Of a stretch of 64,000 nucleotides of DNA, positions 25,882-41,625 are shown in pieces. The DNA lies in NCBI GenBank assembly GCA_905182985.1, contig CAJJDN010000143.1, positions 121,696-185,695 on the forward strand, written 5' to 3'. A program made the position numbers and the translations under genes. Below the pieces are notes generated by a model that saw nothing but the letters and a program-made list of their open reading frames with translations, did not search any database and was not told where the DNA came from. Source of the DNA: Paramecium sonneborni. Taxonomy: Eukaryota; Ciliophora; Oligohymenophorea; Peniculida; Parameciidae. Numbering within the stretch: the stretch's first letter is position 1; each line of letters starts with the position of its first letter.

Positions 25882-26947
25882 TCATTTATTTTATGCTTTT
25901 TTATAATCTTCTTTACATCCAAAAATTATTTTCTTAAAATCATTTAAATATAAAGATATTATTTTTAGTTTTTACATAGCTTATTAACTTTTAACTTCAT
26001 AATTATCTTCTTCTGTTTCTTCTTTTTCATCTTTATTCTATTATTTTTTATTATCTTCCTTTTTTACTTTTTTTTCATCTTTTTTATTATTTTCTTATTT
26101 AGTTTCTTCCAATTCATGTTTAATCTTTTAAGTTCCCTCTTGACATCTATTAAATAAATTATCAATAGCCATTAAAATTCTTCCTAAACTTAAATTTTTT
26201 GAAGAAGCCTCATTAGCTGATGCCTCAACTAATTATTGGAGTTAATTTCTTTCTGATATTTTTTCTTCTAATTTCTTTTATAATTCTTTTATATCATTAT
26301 TCAACTACAAAATTTCGTGATTCTTCTCCTTCTCATATTATGTAGATTCGTATTTTAATGTTTCATATTCTTTTTCCATGAATTAATGTTCTTCCACTAA
26401 TTTAGTATTTTAACTTGATAGTGTACTATGTCTTTCTAAAATTGATGACATATCATGATATTACTCTGGATATTATTTTGCAACACTATCTAAATATTCT
26501 TCATATTTTTTCATAGAAGTAACTGTTTTGATATAAACCTAAACATACCCTTTTTCTCAAGTCTTTATTATTTCTTTTACAACTCTTATAATTGTCCATT
26601 CAAATCTGATATTTCTTTTTCCTTTTACATTTTTTATCTTTTCTCTTCTTCTAATCTTCCTTCTGCTCTTTTTTTCTTAGCTTCATTATCTTAAAGAAAT
26701 TTGCAAAACTTTATTAATGATTCTTAAATTTCCATATCCTTTGAACGAATCTTCTCTTCCTCTTATTTAAACTTGTCTTCCTACCTATATCTATTTGTAA
26801 TAATCACTTTTTAAATTCTTCTCTTTAAGCTTCAAAAGCTTCATGTACTTCATACATTTTCCTTCTTTTTTCCAATAATTTAGTAGCAGGACTAACAGTA
26901 TCATATTATAAATGATTAGGCAATTTCCTATTATCTTATTTGTTCAT
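25882..26947 (-). CDS. CCDC42/CFAP73-type axonemal coiled-coil protein (DUF4200)
   Basis: ATG 26947 (MNKQDNRKLPNHLQYD) to TGA 25882. It has a clear 23-nt intron near 26790 and at least one more in the middle (spliced length not yet a multiple of three). The hallmark is SPATKLLEKRRKMYEVHEAF, then an R-E-E-F-like segment, then IQESLIKFCKFLQDNEAKKKRA. Near the end is NLSLGRILMAIDNLFNRC. This order matches the CCDC42/CCDC38/CFAP73 family, which in Chlamydomonas (MIA2/FAP73) builds the modifier-of-inner-arms complex regulating inner dynein arms. The C-terminus is a highly charged Lys/Glu/Gln tail. Confidence 0.78.
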
Positions 26948-27115
26948 ATTAATAATAACTATTTTAATAGTTCAAATTTACTTGATGAAAATTGAGCATT
27001 TGATAAGAAGAATGTTATTTAAATAGATTAATATTGAATTATAAATATATAATGTTTGATTCTTTATTGTTTATTGAATATTAATGTGAATGAAATCAGA
27101 TATTTTTATTATTAA

Positions 27116-27732
27116 ATGTTAATTTATAAAAAAGCAACTCCTTAAGGTATATATTATGATGAATAATTAGAAATCTAAAAGTATAGAGATGATCAAGTGA
27201 AAAATTGGAGTAAGGAGAAGGATTTATAGAGATTAAATGAAAGCTAAGTCAATTAGATGTTGGATTTATTTCTTTTATTTGCTAGTCAACGTACATTTAC
27301 AATAAGAGTATGATGTTTTAATCATATAAAGACAAAAGATGTAGAAGCTTAAAATACATTATTGAGAGTAAATGAAGAATCAACTTTATTTTAAAATGTA
27401 TTATCAAAAATGATTCTCATCGATGATGATTTAAATTTTATCAGTTTTTTAAAACTATATGTATAATGCATTGTAAGATTAATATGTTCATTATTTAGGG
27501 TGAAGCTTAATAAGAGGAATAATTAAAATAGCTATTTACAACTTTGAGTGCAAATAGATCCATCAAATTAGAAGATTTAAACAGATTAGCTAAAGAGTTG
27601 GATCACTATCATCTTAAAGAAGAAGACTTAAAAGAAATTTTAAAAGTGACCTCTGCTAATGGACAAGAAATTACATAAGAAGATTTTATAAGATTTTATA
27701 CATAGATAGTGAAAAGTTAAAGATAATTATGA
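27116..27732 (+). CDS. EF-hand-like protein
   Basis: ATG 27116 (MLIYKKATPQGIYYDE) to TGA 27730-27732. A 24-nt intron follows FTIR. The splicing around 27430-27500 is not settled, and a 55-nt intron is the simplest fit. The C-terminal half (KLEDLNRLAKELDHYHLKEE, then ITQEDFIRFYTQ) has the helix-loop-helix pattern of centrin-type EF-hands. The Ca2+ loop is degenerate, with no DxDxDG, so binding of Ca2+ is doubtful. Its stop overlaps the start of the next gene (ATGA). Confidence 0.6.
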
Positions 27733-28606
27733 TCAAAATTATATATAGGTTTAGTATATAATAAATAAACTATTACACTATTCTTGAACTCAATGCAACA
27801 TGTACCTAAAAACAGATAAAATAAAACTATCTGAAACTAGCCAAGATCTATCATCCAGATGTATATAAGGGATATAATTCAAATAGGTATAGATTTTAAT
27901 ATTATTTTTTTAGATTCAAACTTATTCAAGAAGCATACAATACTCTTAAGACTCCTGAAAAAAGATAATCATATGATTAGACTATTTTAAAGGAAAGAGC
28001 ATTTGTTAATCAAGAAAGATCTTAAAATAATGAATTTGATGAAAATACATATACACAGCCAAATAAACTAAAGATGGAATCAATTTTACATTCATAAAAA
28101 AAGAATATAAAGATTCTACTGAAGATAAGACTGTAGAAGTAGAATTTAAAAAATTATGTAAGAACCTCTTAAAATTAATCCAGAAGAAGTTAAGGTTTAT
28201 GAAAATATTGTAGCTAGATAAATGAGTAAGAACATAAAGCTTAAGATGAATTCATTATTCCTAAAGAAAATAAACGGAAAATCTTCTTTTTCTAAGCTCA
28301 TTATATTGGTTATACTTAACAAGTTAAAAAATATATATTCAAGTTATTAATTATAGTGGCAATTAAAAAAATGATACTGAAGAAATGAAACAGTTGAAAA
28401 AACGTATTTCTAATGTAAACTCTTTTATATCATTAATTTAAAGACCATTTTCTTTATTTTGATTGGACTTTCTCTAAATTTCTTTGATTCTGCATTTGCA
28501 AGAAGACAGGAAAATTGAAAAAGATTTTAAAGAAGATTTAGATTTTCTTTATAAAGTAGCAGATTAAATGGATTATTTAGAAATATCAAGCAGATTTGTC
28601 TATTGA
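27729..28606 (+). pseudogene. J-domain (DnaJ) protein gene with broken downstream frame
   Basis: The ATG at 27729 overlaps the preceding TGA. A presequence-like start (MIKIIYRFSIQQ) leads into a J domain: YYTILELNATCTQKQIK, the catalytic HPD in IYHPDVYKG, a 27-nt intron, then FKLIQEAYNTLKTPEKRQSYD. After about 28040 the protein continues in pieces that change frame several times without usable GT...AG introns: KKEYKDSTEDKTVEVEF; EPLKINPEEVKVYENIVARQ; EHKAQDEFIIPKENKRK followed by a membrane span. The later part (28380-28606) also shifts frame. Either it is a decaying J-protein gene or the assembly has small indels. The J domain itself is intact. Confidence 0.55.
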
Positions 28607-28674
28607 GATTCCAATTTTAATTATATAATATAATAATAAAAAAGATATTAATTAAATTAATTTTTTGATAAAAA

Positions 28675-29008
28675 ATGTCTAATTAAGTTAATTTTGGAGA
28701 AGGGAAAATTAATGAGAATTATCCATCTGCTATAAAGACAATGTTGGAATAAGGAAAGGATCCAAAAGAATTATTAATTTAATATTGCAGACCATAATGT
28801 AAATGGTATGATGATAAATACGACAGATGTGTAAAAGCATTCTTATCATTGAAAAATGCTGATCCTGAGAAGAATTGTGTACATTTAACATATATTCTTT
28901 AAATAGATGTATCCATATAGAGATTTGGTGACATGTGTTGAAGCATGTGTTCAACCTAAAATATAGCATGCACTCAGAGGTAATGAACACGGTTTCATAT
29001 TCCATTGA
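28675..29008 (+). CDS. Cytochrome bc1 complex hinge subunit (QCR6/UQCRH-type)
   Basis: 101 aa with one 28-nt intron (GTACATTTA...AAATAG). The C-terminal segment DLVTCVEACVQPKIQHALRG matches the hallmark of the acidic hinge protein (CVDHCVAPKxxxxLK). Upstream are paired cysteines (YCRPQCKWYDDKYDRC), the twin-cysteine hairpin of intermembrane-space proteins. It sits on the intermembrane face of respiratory complex III near cytochrome c1. It is shorter than yeast QCR6 because the acidic N-terminal stretch is mostly missing. Confidence 0.82.
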
Positions 29009-29280
29009 AATAATATGATCTATTAGAAAAATAAATAATCACCATTATAAAAATCTCTTGGGTTTTTGTGTTCAATACAAATTATACATATTTTCAAATA
29101 AATAACAGAAGCTTCTTAAAATAAATCTCCCATAATTTTATATAAATTCAATTAATTATATCTCTTTATATTAGTATTAAGTACAAATTTTAAAGAAAGT
29201 AATATCAATTTGAAGAACATTTAGAAAAATAATTGAAAAGTAAAATTTGTTTTATTTTCAATGAATTTAAAATTTTATAC

Positions 29281-29811
29281 TCATACCATTGTAACAATTA
29301 ACACAAACACTATTTATGATATAGCTAAACCAATCACAACATTCTTGAAGTAACTAAAAAATGTCATGGCCATTTAAATGTATTTAAGAATGCTCAAAAT
29401 AAATTAATTGTTTCCAATTAATGATTTTAAAGTTGATGATAATTCATCATTATTTACTAATTAATTATAAATGTAGAAATTACATCTTTAATCTAACTTT
29501 TTAGTTGATTAATAATGAATTATAAGTAATATCAATTGAGCAGTAAACCATATTTATCCTAATTAAGGTTTTGAGCCTAAATAGAATATGACAGTACCTG
29601 TTAATTGAAATAATGCTGTAATAAAAGAAACTAAAATAGCAACATAAATAGTTCCTCTATTATATTCAGATTATTTGACTTTTATTTATTAAATTAGTTT
29701 ATATTAGCTTTCTTAACTTTCTGCTTATTCCATTTATTGAGCTTCTTTTAAATCTTATTCACTCATTCTTGATTCTATTTTTTGTCTTCTCCTTTCAGAA
29801 ATTTAATCCAT
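29281..29811 (-). CDS. Small membrane protein, 176 aa, three membrane segments
   Basis: One intronless frame from ATG 29811 (MDQISERRRQKIESRMSEQ) to TGA 29281. The N-terminal 60 residues are charged, Gln-rich and helical. Membrane spans follow at about residues 63-85 (IYVAILVSFITALFQL), about 98-113 and at the C-terminus (VVIGLAISQIVFVLIVTMV). No family recognised. The start lies 24 nt from the divergent next gene. The 272 nt downstream (29009-29280) holds nothing I can call. Confidence 0.65.
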
Positions 29812-29835
29812 CAAAAATTAATTAATTAATAAAGA

Positions 29836-30490
29836 ATGTCATCTAAAAACTATAAATTGATTCATTAGAAAATTCCAAATACAACAAGGTATAGAGATGA
29901 TTAATTACCAATCAATAATAAATATTATGTTCGCTTGACATAAGATTCTACTAGAGTTTAAGATTTGATTGAAAAAGATAAACAAATTCCACATGTATCA
30001 ATGATTGATCGATTCTGGGGCTACAAAACATAAAGATTACCTGAACCTGTACATCAAGAAGAAAAACACGTTTAATTGCCTTAGGAAATTACGCCAAAAG
30101 AGGAAAAGAAAGATGTTTTACCTTAGATTGAATAAAAAACTGAAACTTAATTGAAGAAAGCCATAAGTTTAAAATAATTTAAGGAAAGTTTGCTTTATGA
30201 TGAAAGAACGAGTTCCATACCTAAAACTACCATTTAGAATCATATAATAGAAGATTTAATAAGGGATAGTGATGTTTTTTTAAAGAAACCTGAATTATTA
30301 GATTAAGTACAAAGTTTGAAGAGATTAAAAGTATTGAAGAAATATGAAGCTAATCAGTAATAATAATAGATTATTTAGTTCTAATTAACCTGGTGTTGGT
30401 AAATTACCATATATTATCAATGATTATCATTCAAAGAGCACAAATCCAGGATACTCAAGAAATAACAAAGGAAATTTTTTTACAAGATGA
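29836..30490 (+). CDS. Unknown 211-aa protein
   Basis: ATG 29836 (MSSKNYKLIHQKIPNTTRYRD) to TGA 30488-30490. A 19-nt intron (GTATTGAAGAAATATGAAG) near 30333 is needed to reach the 3' frame SSNQPGVGKLPYIINDYHSK and TNPGYSRNNKGNFFTR. The proline/glycine/tyrosine-rich ends suggest a small structural, perhaps ciliary, protein, but no domain is recognised. The intron is at the bottom of the size range here, so the 3' exon is less certain than the 5' one. Confidence 0.6.
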
Positions 30491-30532
30491 AGAATTATTA
30501 TTAAGATATTTTTTAAATTAAAATTAAATTAT

Positions 30533-33582
<3,050 letters not shown>

Positions 33583-33794
33583 TTCACAATAAAATCATAT
33601 TAATTTCGATTATATTTTACAAAAATTTATGACTTTAGCTCTTCTCTTTCTAAAAAATCTTTTTCCCATTAATAAAGTTACAACATTTCTTAAAAGTCAC
33701 ATTCTAAAACTGACATATTAATTGATTTCAAATTTAATTAATTTAATTGATCAAATAGGTGTTTACACTTACTAAATAAACTATAATTAGACAT

Positions 33795-34186
33795 AATCTA
33801 ATTCTTAAGATTAAAACGTTTTTAAAAATCAGGATAATAATTTTGAATTAATTTGAATTTATGGATTTATGTTTATATAAATGAAATTATTAAATATCTT
33901 ACTAACATAATCAACAATAAAGTCATTTATAATGTTGATTTATATTCTTAAATATTTCGTTTATAATCTTTAATCTTAATCTACAAATTTTTATCTTCGC
34001 AATTTCATTTATTTATTTTTAGAATTACAGCTAAAGAATTTGAATGATGAAAAATAAAAACTGGTATCTTATAAAATCTACCAGAAAAAATATTAAACTA
34101 ATCATTCTTAAAATTGCTTTAAATATTTTTGATAAAAAACAATTTAGATAATATCAAGATCATTTTCTTTAAAAGACTATTATAGC
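33795..34186. other. Non-coding stretch
   Basis: About 390 nt between two minus-strand genes. No conserved frame or motif seen; very AT-rich with short open runs only. It may hold the 3' end of the upstream coiled-coil gene if that gene has a further intron near 34190. Confidence 0.4.
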
Positions 34187-35097
34187 TCATAAAATGGAAG
34201 TTTAATCATATTCTTTAATAATTATATCTATCCTATTAATTTGTCTTTAATTATTTTCTTATTCTATGTATTAAGGTTTTAATGTTTCCATATTTCTTTT
34301 CTATTACTTAAAACCTCTATCTAATTAATTTTGTTATTATGAACTTTATTTCTTTTTTGTATTCTTTTAGCTTTTTAAATTATTTTCTTCATTTTATTGA
34401 GCTTTTTAAATATTTTGAAATTTATATTTTTTTAAGTTAACTTAAATTTATTATTCTTATGATTCTTCCTCTGTGTTTTATTAATTTTAATAAATTGGAG
34501 TTATATTTTAATTTTAAATTGGATTCTATTTTGAAAACTGCATGTAAATTTATTTATCATAGTCTAAGTTATCAAGATTTTCTTATTAGTTTCGCAATTT
34601 TTCTTAAGTTATTTAATCTTATAAGGCTAATTCTAATTATTTGAGTAAGATCTTATATTAATTTTTGAAGTGATTTCATAATATCTTAATATTTATTTTC
34701 TTGATCTTTTAATAATTGGCTGTGTTTTTTCTACTCATCCTGCAATTTTTTAAGTTTTACATACTCAACTGATTTCAATCTTGCAAATTTGTTCTTTCAA
34801 TTCCTCTTGAATTTTGAATCTTAATTATTATTCGAATAAACCTCTTTAAAGAGAATCATCAAATTCTCTTATAACATCTGTAGCTAAATGCTCTTTTTAG
34901 TCTTCATAATCAATTCGTATTTGTTTTTCTAATTCTGTTCTTAGTTATTGTTCATTAAATTATGTTAGAGAATCAATTTCTTCTTAAAATTTAATTTGAT
35001 ATTGAATTTGTAATTCTTATTTAACTTGTTCTATAATTTCTTTTTCAATTTCTGGTAGCAATTCACGTTCTCTTTCTAAAATAATTTCGTTAGACAT
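34187..35097 (-). CDS. Coiled-coil protein, splicing partly unresolved
   Basis: Starts MSNEIILERERELLPEIEKEI at 35097. The N-terminal ~130 residues and the later parts (KLKKLQDEQKKHSQLLKDQ; KLRNQQENLDNLDYDKQIYM; RNMETLKPQYIEQENNQRQ) form long charged helices rich in Glu, Lys and Gln. Two frame changes (about 34790 and 34600) are needed. For the first I found no clean GT...AG intron. Stop TGA at 34187. No family recognised. The start lies 21 nt from that of the divergent giant gene. Confidence 0.5.
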
Positions 35098-35118
35098 ATT
35101 TTAAAAATATAATATATA

Positions 35119-38100
35119 ATGGAATTAAAGTCTAACTTTGGTGGCAAGTCTTCTTTAGATTCAGAAAGATCTACAATAGATAAAATATAGAATGAAGTGA
35201 AAATGATATATTTCAAAGTCACTTAACAATTATTGAAAGAGGAAGAACAATCAATCCTTATCAATTTACTTGCAATAATAATTCAGTTCTTTTAGGTCAC
35301 ATATATTATTTTCAATCGTCAAACATGGAAAATTTGGTAGACTTTTGAAGTAACAGAATGGCTTAATAAAATATTTGGGTAATGTTAAATAAGATAAGAA
35401 GATATTCGATGTTAGTCCCTTACTTTGAGATGCTCTCATTTCCAGCCCTTGTTGCCATGATGTATGTTTGCTTAGGTTTAGTAGTATTTGCATTCATGCT
35501 CATCTTCTTTCTAAGTTATAGATTGAAATCAGCATTTTCTTGGCCAATCTACATATTAAGAATTTTGATTCAAATGTTCTTGTCAGTTCTTTATATGCCA
35601 ATAATGGATCTTTTTTTCTCTTTGATTGCTTGTGCAACTGATGAGAATGGAAACTCAATTAATTAGATTTTTATTGAAGTTGCATGTTGGTAAGGTGTTC
35701 ATATAGTACATGGCATTGTTTCCATTTTAGCAATAGTAATATTCTATCTATTTTGTATCACTTTTGCCATGATTTATTATGAACCAAGGTACTTACCAAA
35801 GGAATCAATGTCTAGAAAATCTGGAAGAAATTTAGCTGTTTTTCTCACTTACGAATTAGTGATGATCATTTGCTATACATTTATGATTGGAAGAACATAT
35901 GATTATTTGTTCCTTTTGATCATGGTCATAGGTAGTTTTACTATATTTTGGAAAATGCATATTGAAAATCCACACAATAATATTTACATCGCCAAGACGT
36001 GGTCTATGTTAGTATCTGTAAATATGTGGAGTGTTATTTTATTATGTTTTGCAAAGTTTCTCGAAGGTTAATTATTTTATGGAACTATATATGCATGGTT
36101 ATCAGGTTTGCCTTTAATGATAATAGCAGTTCTAAAAACTGAAAAATTGAATTATGATTTACTTTTAACTAATCTTAATAAAGTTTCAGATCCACAAGAT
36201 GTACTTAATTTGACAGATCATTTAATCAAACTCTATTACATCTAAGATGCAGATTCTTAATTGATGATTGATGGATTCTTAGAGATACATAGGGCAACTT
36301 GTGCAAGAGAAGATTGTTATTTAAAATAAAAAAAATTGCCAAATTAAAGATTAGCAAAACCTTTTTTTAAAGATTAAAATCTATAAGAAAGAGATGTAGA
36401 TTTACTAATGGTTTTAGGTTAAATTTATTTTAATTAAATCAAACGATTCCCTAATGAAATAGCTTTAAGACTTCGATATTCTTTATTTTTATTAGACCTC
36501 ATGAAATAGAGACAATAAGCATTAAATGAATTAATATAAGCAGAATAATTATGTCCTAGTTTTGATAATGAATTTATCATTTTTAGATATAAATAAATTG
36601 TTGAATTTGAAATGAATGCAGTATAAAATGAAAATTTAGGTAATTTGGATGTTGCAACAGAATTAGCATTTTAAAATTATATGAGATCATTTTAAAATAA
36701 AATAGAAAGAGCAACATTAATGCATATGGATTTTTGGTCTTAATTATAAGAAGATTCACCTGATTTAGGTAAAATGAATAATATTGGTGCTAAAATAAAT
36801 TTAGCTATTAATTAAGTTGAAGATTTATGGAATAAAATGTAAATAATGACTTAAAATTTACCAAAAGCAATGAGATTATATGGAAAATTTATAATTGAAG
36901 TATTATAAGATAAAGATTATGGAGAAGAATTATTAGAAAAAGCTCGAAGACTTTAATAGTAGAATAGTAAGAATAAGAATAAATAGATGATTTCAATATT
37001 AAGTGGAGAAGATTTAAGCTAAGAACCAAATGCTACAACATTGGTTTCAACAGCAGCTGAAAAGTTTGCTCAAATAATAAATTTAAATTTATCATGTTGC
37101 AATTTATTTGGATATAGTAAATCAGAAATGATAAATAGAAAGATTAATATTTTTATGCCAAATCTTTATGCTAAATTTCACGATTCTTATGTTGAACACT
37201 TTCTTTAGACAAATGATAATAAAAACATAAATAAGGAGAGATTAATTTATATTAAATTGAAATCAAATTATATAGCCCCATGCTATTTAATGTTAAAAAT
37301 AATTTAATCCTTAGATGATAATTTATAATTGGCTGCATAATTTAGATTACCAAAAATCTTTAGACCTACTTGCTATATGATTGCAGATTCTGAAGAAGTT
37401 ATAGATTCAATATCAGCCTCTTGTATTCCTTTGTTGAACATAGACTAAAAAGTAATTTCTCATAAAAAGGTTTCATTGATTGATTTATTTCCTAAATTTG
37501 CAGAAAATAAAGCGTAATATTTAACAAAGATGGGAGGATTACTTCAAGTTTCTACATAAATGGCTTAATTAAGTAATCCAAATATCACCGAAGAGAAGGA
37601 ATAGGGTTAAGTATCATTTATGTGTTATATGACTGAAATAATGAATGATACAATAGATTAGTTAGCTGGTTATATTATTAGATTAGAACTATAAGGATAA
37701 GATTAAAGTATTAATTAAGAATTACTTGGGACTAATCATCCTTAAAAAGGTGTGAGTAATTTATAATTCAAATTTAATCCATAAAGAGCAATGTATAGCG
37801 GAGAATTTGTGGCAGATACAAATTCTTAAAGAGTAGATTAAACCATATTGTGGGATCAAAATGATTAATCATCTATGATTTCTTCTAATTAAGTTGATGT
37901 TTTAAACACAGGAAATATCAAATCTTAAGTAAAAACTGATAAATCTGAAGAATAAAATTTAAATAATAAGATTAATTATGGAGATGGTATTAAAACATTG
38001 AGATTATTTGAAAATAGAATCTAAGATATAGATGATAGAGATGAAATTATGTCTGATGATGAAGAAATTGGTAAAAATAGTGTTTTTTAAAATAATTAAG

Positions 38101-40043
38101 AATAAGCTATAGAGAATGATTAATAAAGAAATGAACAAAATAATATATTTAGATCAAGAAAAAATTTATTTTAAATAATCAATAGTAATTAAACACCAAA
38201 AGTAATTACTAAATTAGGTTGGACAGCCAATATCCTTACATTAATTTTAGTGATACTTTCTTTTGTTGACTTCTTTATCATCTATGATTAATATGATGAT
38301 ATTTATAATACAATTCTTTTAGTGAAAAATTAAAATTAAAGAAACGCCGAACTTTAAAGTATTACAACAAGTGTTTAAAATCTTTTAATGTTAAATTTAG
38401 ATATTTGGTAATTAAAAACAGATAGTGATAAGTCAACCTATGAAATAACATAGAAATAGAAATTAAATACATCAATTACAAATGTTGATAATTTAAATAA
38501 AGAATTGATGTTATCAAATATTGGATTAAGTGATTCAATAATAGATATGATGAGATCAGATCTTGTAATTATGAAATCAAGTGATGGAACTGAATAATTA
38601 TATGATCTATCTGAAGCAATTTAATAAATTATCAGTAAGTCACTGATCATTAGAGAAAAAAACATAGCAAATATTAGTGTACAAGATATTGATGTGAATT
38701 TTGTGCTTTACAATTCTTTAAATAGTTTAATATATTAATTGAGATTATTTTCAACATTGTATGCAAATGAATTAAGAATTAAAGCTTAAAATAATGGATA
38801 AAATTTCTTATTAATTTTAGGGGTTTCAGCTGCTGCAATTGGTCTCGGATTGATTATTATGATAATAGCTATGATATCTGTAAGTAAAAATTAAGAGGAA
38901 GTTTTAGCAATGTTTTTAGATCTACCAGATAAAACTGTTAAGTATTTATATAATAAAAGTGAGAACTTCATTTCTAATTTATAATTGGGAGAAGATGATG
39001 AAATGATGTCAGAAATTGATGATGTAGAAAAAGAAGAGTAAGAAGAATTAAATAAAACTTTAAAAACTAAGAGAAAGAAGAAAAAATTTAAAAACACTAA
39101 TAAAGATTAAAGAAACTTTATTTTTGGTATCTTTTTTGTTTTGTTAATCACACAAGGTTATTTTGTTTTAAATTATATTTTAAGTAATACATTTCTAAGT
39201 AATCTTGATTAAATGGTACCTGAAATTAATGCAACTGCAAGAGCTGAAAGTTTTTATAGATTTGTAGATATAGCTGAAAGATCTTTATTTTTAAACAGAA
39301 ATTAAACAATAATGAATGAAGATGCCTATACTATGGTGAAAAATAATCTTAATAATCTTTATATTTTAGATTCCTCTATGCATTAAGAACATTCATTAAA
39401 TGTTGAAATTACAAATTAAATATATCTTGATGCATTTAAAGAAATATTTATGGCTTAACCATGTACAATATTAGCAACAGTAATGAATGAAGTTAATGAA
39501 AAAGAATGTGAGACTTTTGCAGATGGAGCAATATACTAAGGAATGGCAGTTGGAGTAGCTCGTTACTTTGAAAATTTAAGATACATAATGACTATATATG
39601 ATTAATTTTGGAATAATTCTAAAGTTAATTTTACTTTACTTGCTCGTGGATTTGTTACTTTTAAAAACATCACAAAGAATCAGGATAATACTACAAATTA
39701 TGTTCTTAATCTTAATAATTTCAATCATACTAAAGAGGCTAGATAAATGTAGGACAATTATCATAGAGGAACTTTTCGTTATTTAATTTCAAAAATGATT
39801 GAAGGAATTTATTAAGATATGGAAAATAGTAAAACTTAACTTCTTGCCTTTTTTATTGTTTTTGAAGCTCTTTTGTTTGTTATTTATTTCATACTGTGGT
39901 TACCATTAGTTGTAAAAATGACCAAAGACATTTGGAGAACTAGATCAATGATTATGATGATTCCTTTAAGAGTTATTTAAAATATTAGATCTATTAAAAC
40001 CTATATCAAAGACAATATACAAGTTAATGAGATAGATGTGTGA
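35119..40043 (+). CDS. TmcB-like multi-pass membrane protein with PAS domain, copy 1 (1634 aa)
   Basis: One 20-nt intron (about 35380-35399, GTAATGTTAAATAAGATAAG) gives 1634 aa. Residues about 95-350 contain six or more membrane spans (for example MYVCLGLVVFAFMLIFFLSY). About 380-490 match the TmcB/TmcC-type TPR region (CAREDCYLKQKKL; IYFNQIKRFPNEIALRLRYS; LCPSFDNEFIIFRYK). About 640-745 is a PAS domain (SCCNLFGYSKSEMINRKINI). A second membrane half follows: a span near residue 1030, another near 1220, a cluster of basic residues (KRKKKKFKN), and spans near 1330 and 1570. It probably senses a signal through the PAS domain and acts at the cell or ciliary membrane; neither ligand nor transport activity is known. 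Tandem paralogue at 41726-46703. Confidence 0.88.
36501..36937 (+). repeat. Near-identical tract shared with tandem paralogue (copy 1 side)
   Basis: 437 nt that align without gaps to 43122-43558, with about 16 differences by eye, half of them in one 21-nt cluster. Flanking coding sequence is much more diverged. The pattern fits recent gene conversion between the two paralogues. Confidence 0.85.
39536..39617 (+). repeat. Second near-identical tract shared with paralogue (copy 1 side)
   Basis: About 82 nt matching 46169-46250 with only a handful of differences (encoding YQGMAVGVARYFEN and TIYDQFWNN). The surrounding sequence is clearly diverged. Confidence 0.7.
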
Positions 40044-40083
40044 TTATTTTATATATCTAATATCTATTTTAATTTAAAAAATT

Positions 40084-41625
40084 ATGGATTGTAAAGTCTA
40101 TTATGACCAGAAAAATCAACATAAAAAAAGAAAAATTTTTTAGAACATTTACAACTAGAACTTAAGATCATAATTTCAAATTTTCTTTGAAAGGCTAAAA
40201 AATTAAAAAAATCATAATTGATAAATATATTTAGTTTCGAAAATATCTATTAAAATACAAACTTTTTGGCTTAGCTGTTTTATTTTTATCTTTTATAAAT
40301 ACATCTATGAAAAATTTGATTTTTGCTCCTTATCTTGATGAATTATCTATATTTTTTAAGATTCAAGATTCGTTCATTTTATTTGTATATATTTTATAAA
40401 TAAATATTTGGAATGCAATTAAATTATTGTTACTCTCTACAATTTATGGATACTTAACCTTGTCAATTATGCTTATTTATTTTTTACTTAATTTGGTATC
40501 ATCTTAGATATTTGATTTGAATTGTTTAGTTGATTTAGATTAATAAGATCGATTAGAATATTTTAAAATCTGGAATACAAATAGAGCTTTGTTAATATTA
40601 GAGTAATAAATTATTCTAATTGAAGCAACTCAATAAATTTATAAGTAAAGCTTTGATCATTGGAGATAAGGAACTTTCAATGATTACCATTTCTAATTAA
40701 AATATGATTTCAATTATAAAAAAAAACAGGTTAATATTCGATTTGATTATAAAATATAAATAAATACTCAAAATGATTGATTTTAGTTGTTTGCTCATTT
40801 TTAATGTAATTAAATTTAATATAAATTTTTTAATGCAAATTAATTAAATTAAAGAATAAAAATACTTTAATTATTATAGAAATTCCGAAATTATAATTAA
40901 ATTTTGATAAAATAAAAGTGAAAATTTATATTAAATTTATAAATTAGTGAAAGGAAGATATATTTTCAGAAATAAATGATAAGGGAAGGATGAAGCAAAA
41001 GAATTACTTAATCATTGAAATATCAATTAGAAGAAGATGATATGAATAATTTAAATAAATATATATGTATATTTATACAGACATGTGAGAAACAATTGTC
41101 TATGAACGTAAAAGATCCAATTGAATTGTAAAATGAATACAACAATAGTGAATAATACTATAAAAGTATGGTTTTTATATACCTCTTTGCAGTAAGAGCA
41201 TGCTTAAAATTCTGTATTAAGTATAATAAAGTTGTTAATGGTGAATCCTTGTAAATTTTTCATGTATACATAAATCATGAATATTATGAATATTAAATAA
41301 ATGGATTCGTTCATTAAAGAATATCTACAACAATTATTTAAGATTTTGATAATACAACAATTTACATCTATAATATTGAGAAGCATCAAAGGTTTTAAGC
41401 GTTTTCTTTAAAGATATCTGTGAAAATATGATTAATACATGAATTCATTTATTTGATGGGTTAATTCATTAAGGTGTTGAAGAATGTTATTAATTTGACT
41501 TAGATTTAATTATTTGGAACATTCATAGTGTTTTAAGTATTAGTATTTTTAGTATACTTTATAGAATTTAATCCAGTATTAGAATGATTAGAGATGTTTG
41601 GAGAATCCTAGGATTGATTATTATC
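40084..41625 (+). pseudogene. Decayed third copy of the TmcB-like/PAS gene
   Basis: Between the two intact paralogues lie fragments that match them in order but in shifting frames. At 40617-40720 are the counterparts of EAIQQIISKSLIIREK (reads EATQQI, then ISKALIIGDKEL after a one-frame shift). At 41290-41400 GFV...QDFDNTTIYIYN matches GFVTFKN...QDNTTNYVLN. At 41505-41625 FGTFIVFQVLVFLVYFI matches AFFIVFEALLFVIYFIL, followed by RDVWR against the intact DIWRTRSM. The 5' part (40150-40800) keeps a long open membrane-rich frame (LFGLAVLFLSFINTSMKN; LTLSIMLIYFLLNLVSSQ) that I cannot align confidently. Multiple TGA codons and frameshifts, and much of the middle, including the PAS domain, is missing. 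Confidence 0.75.
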
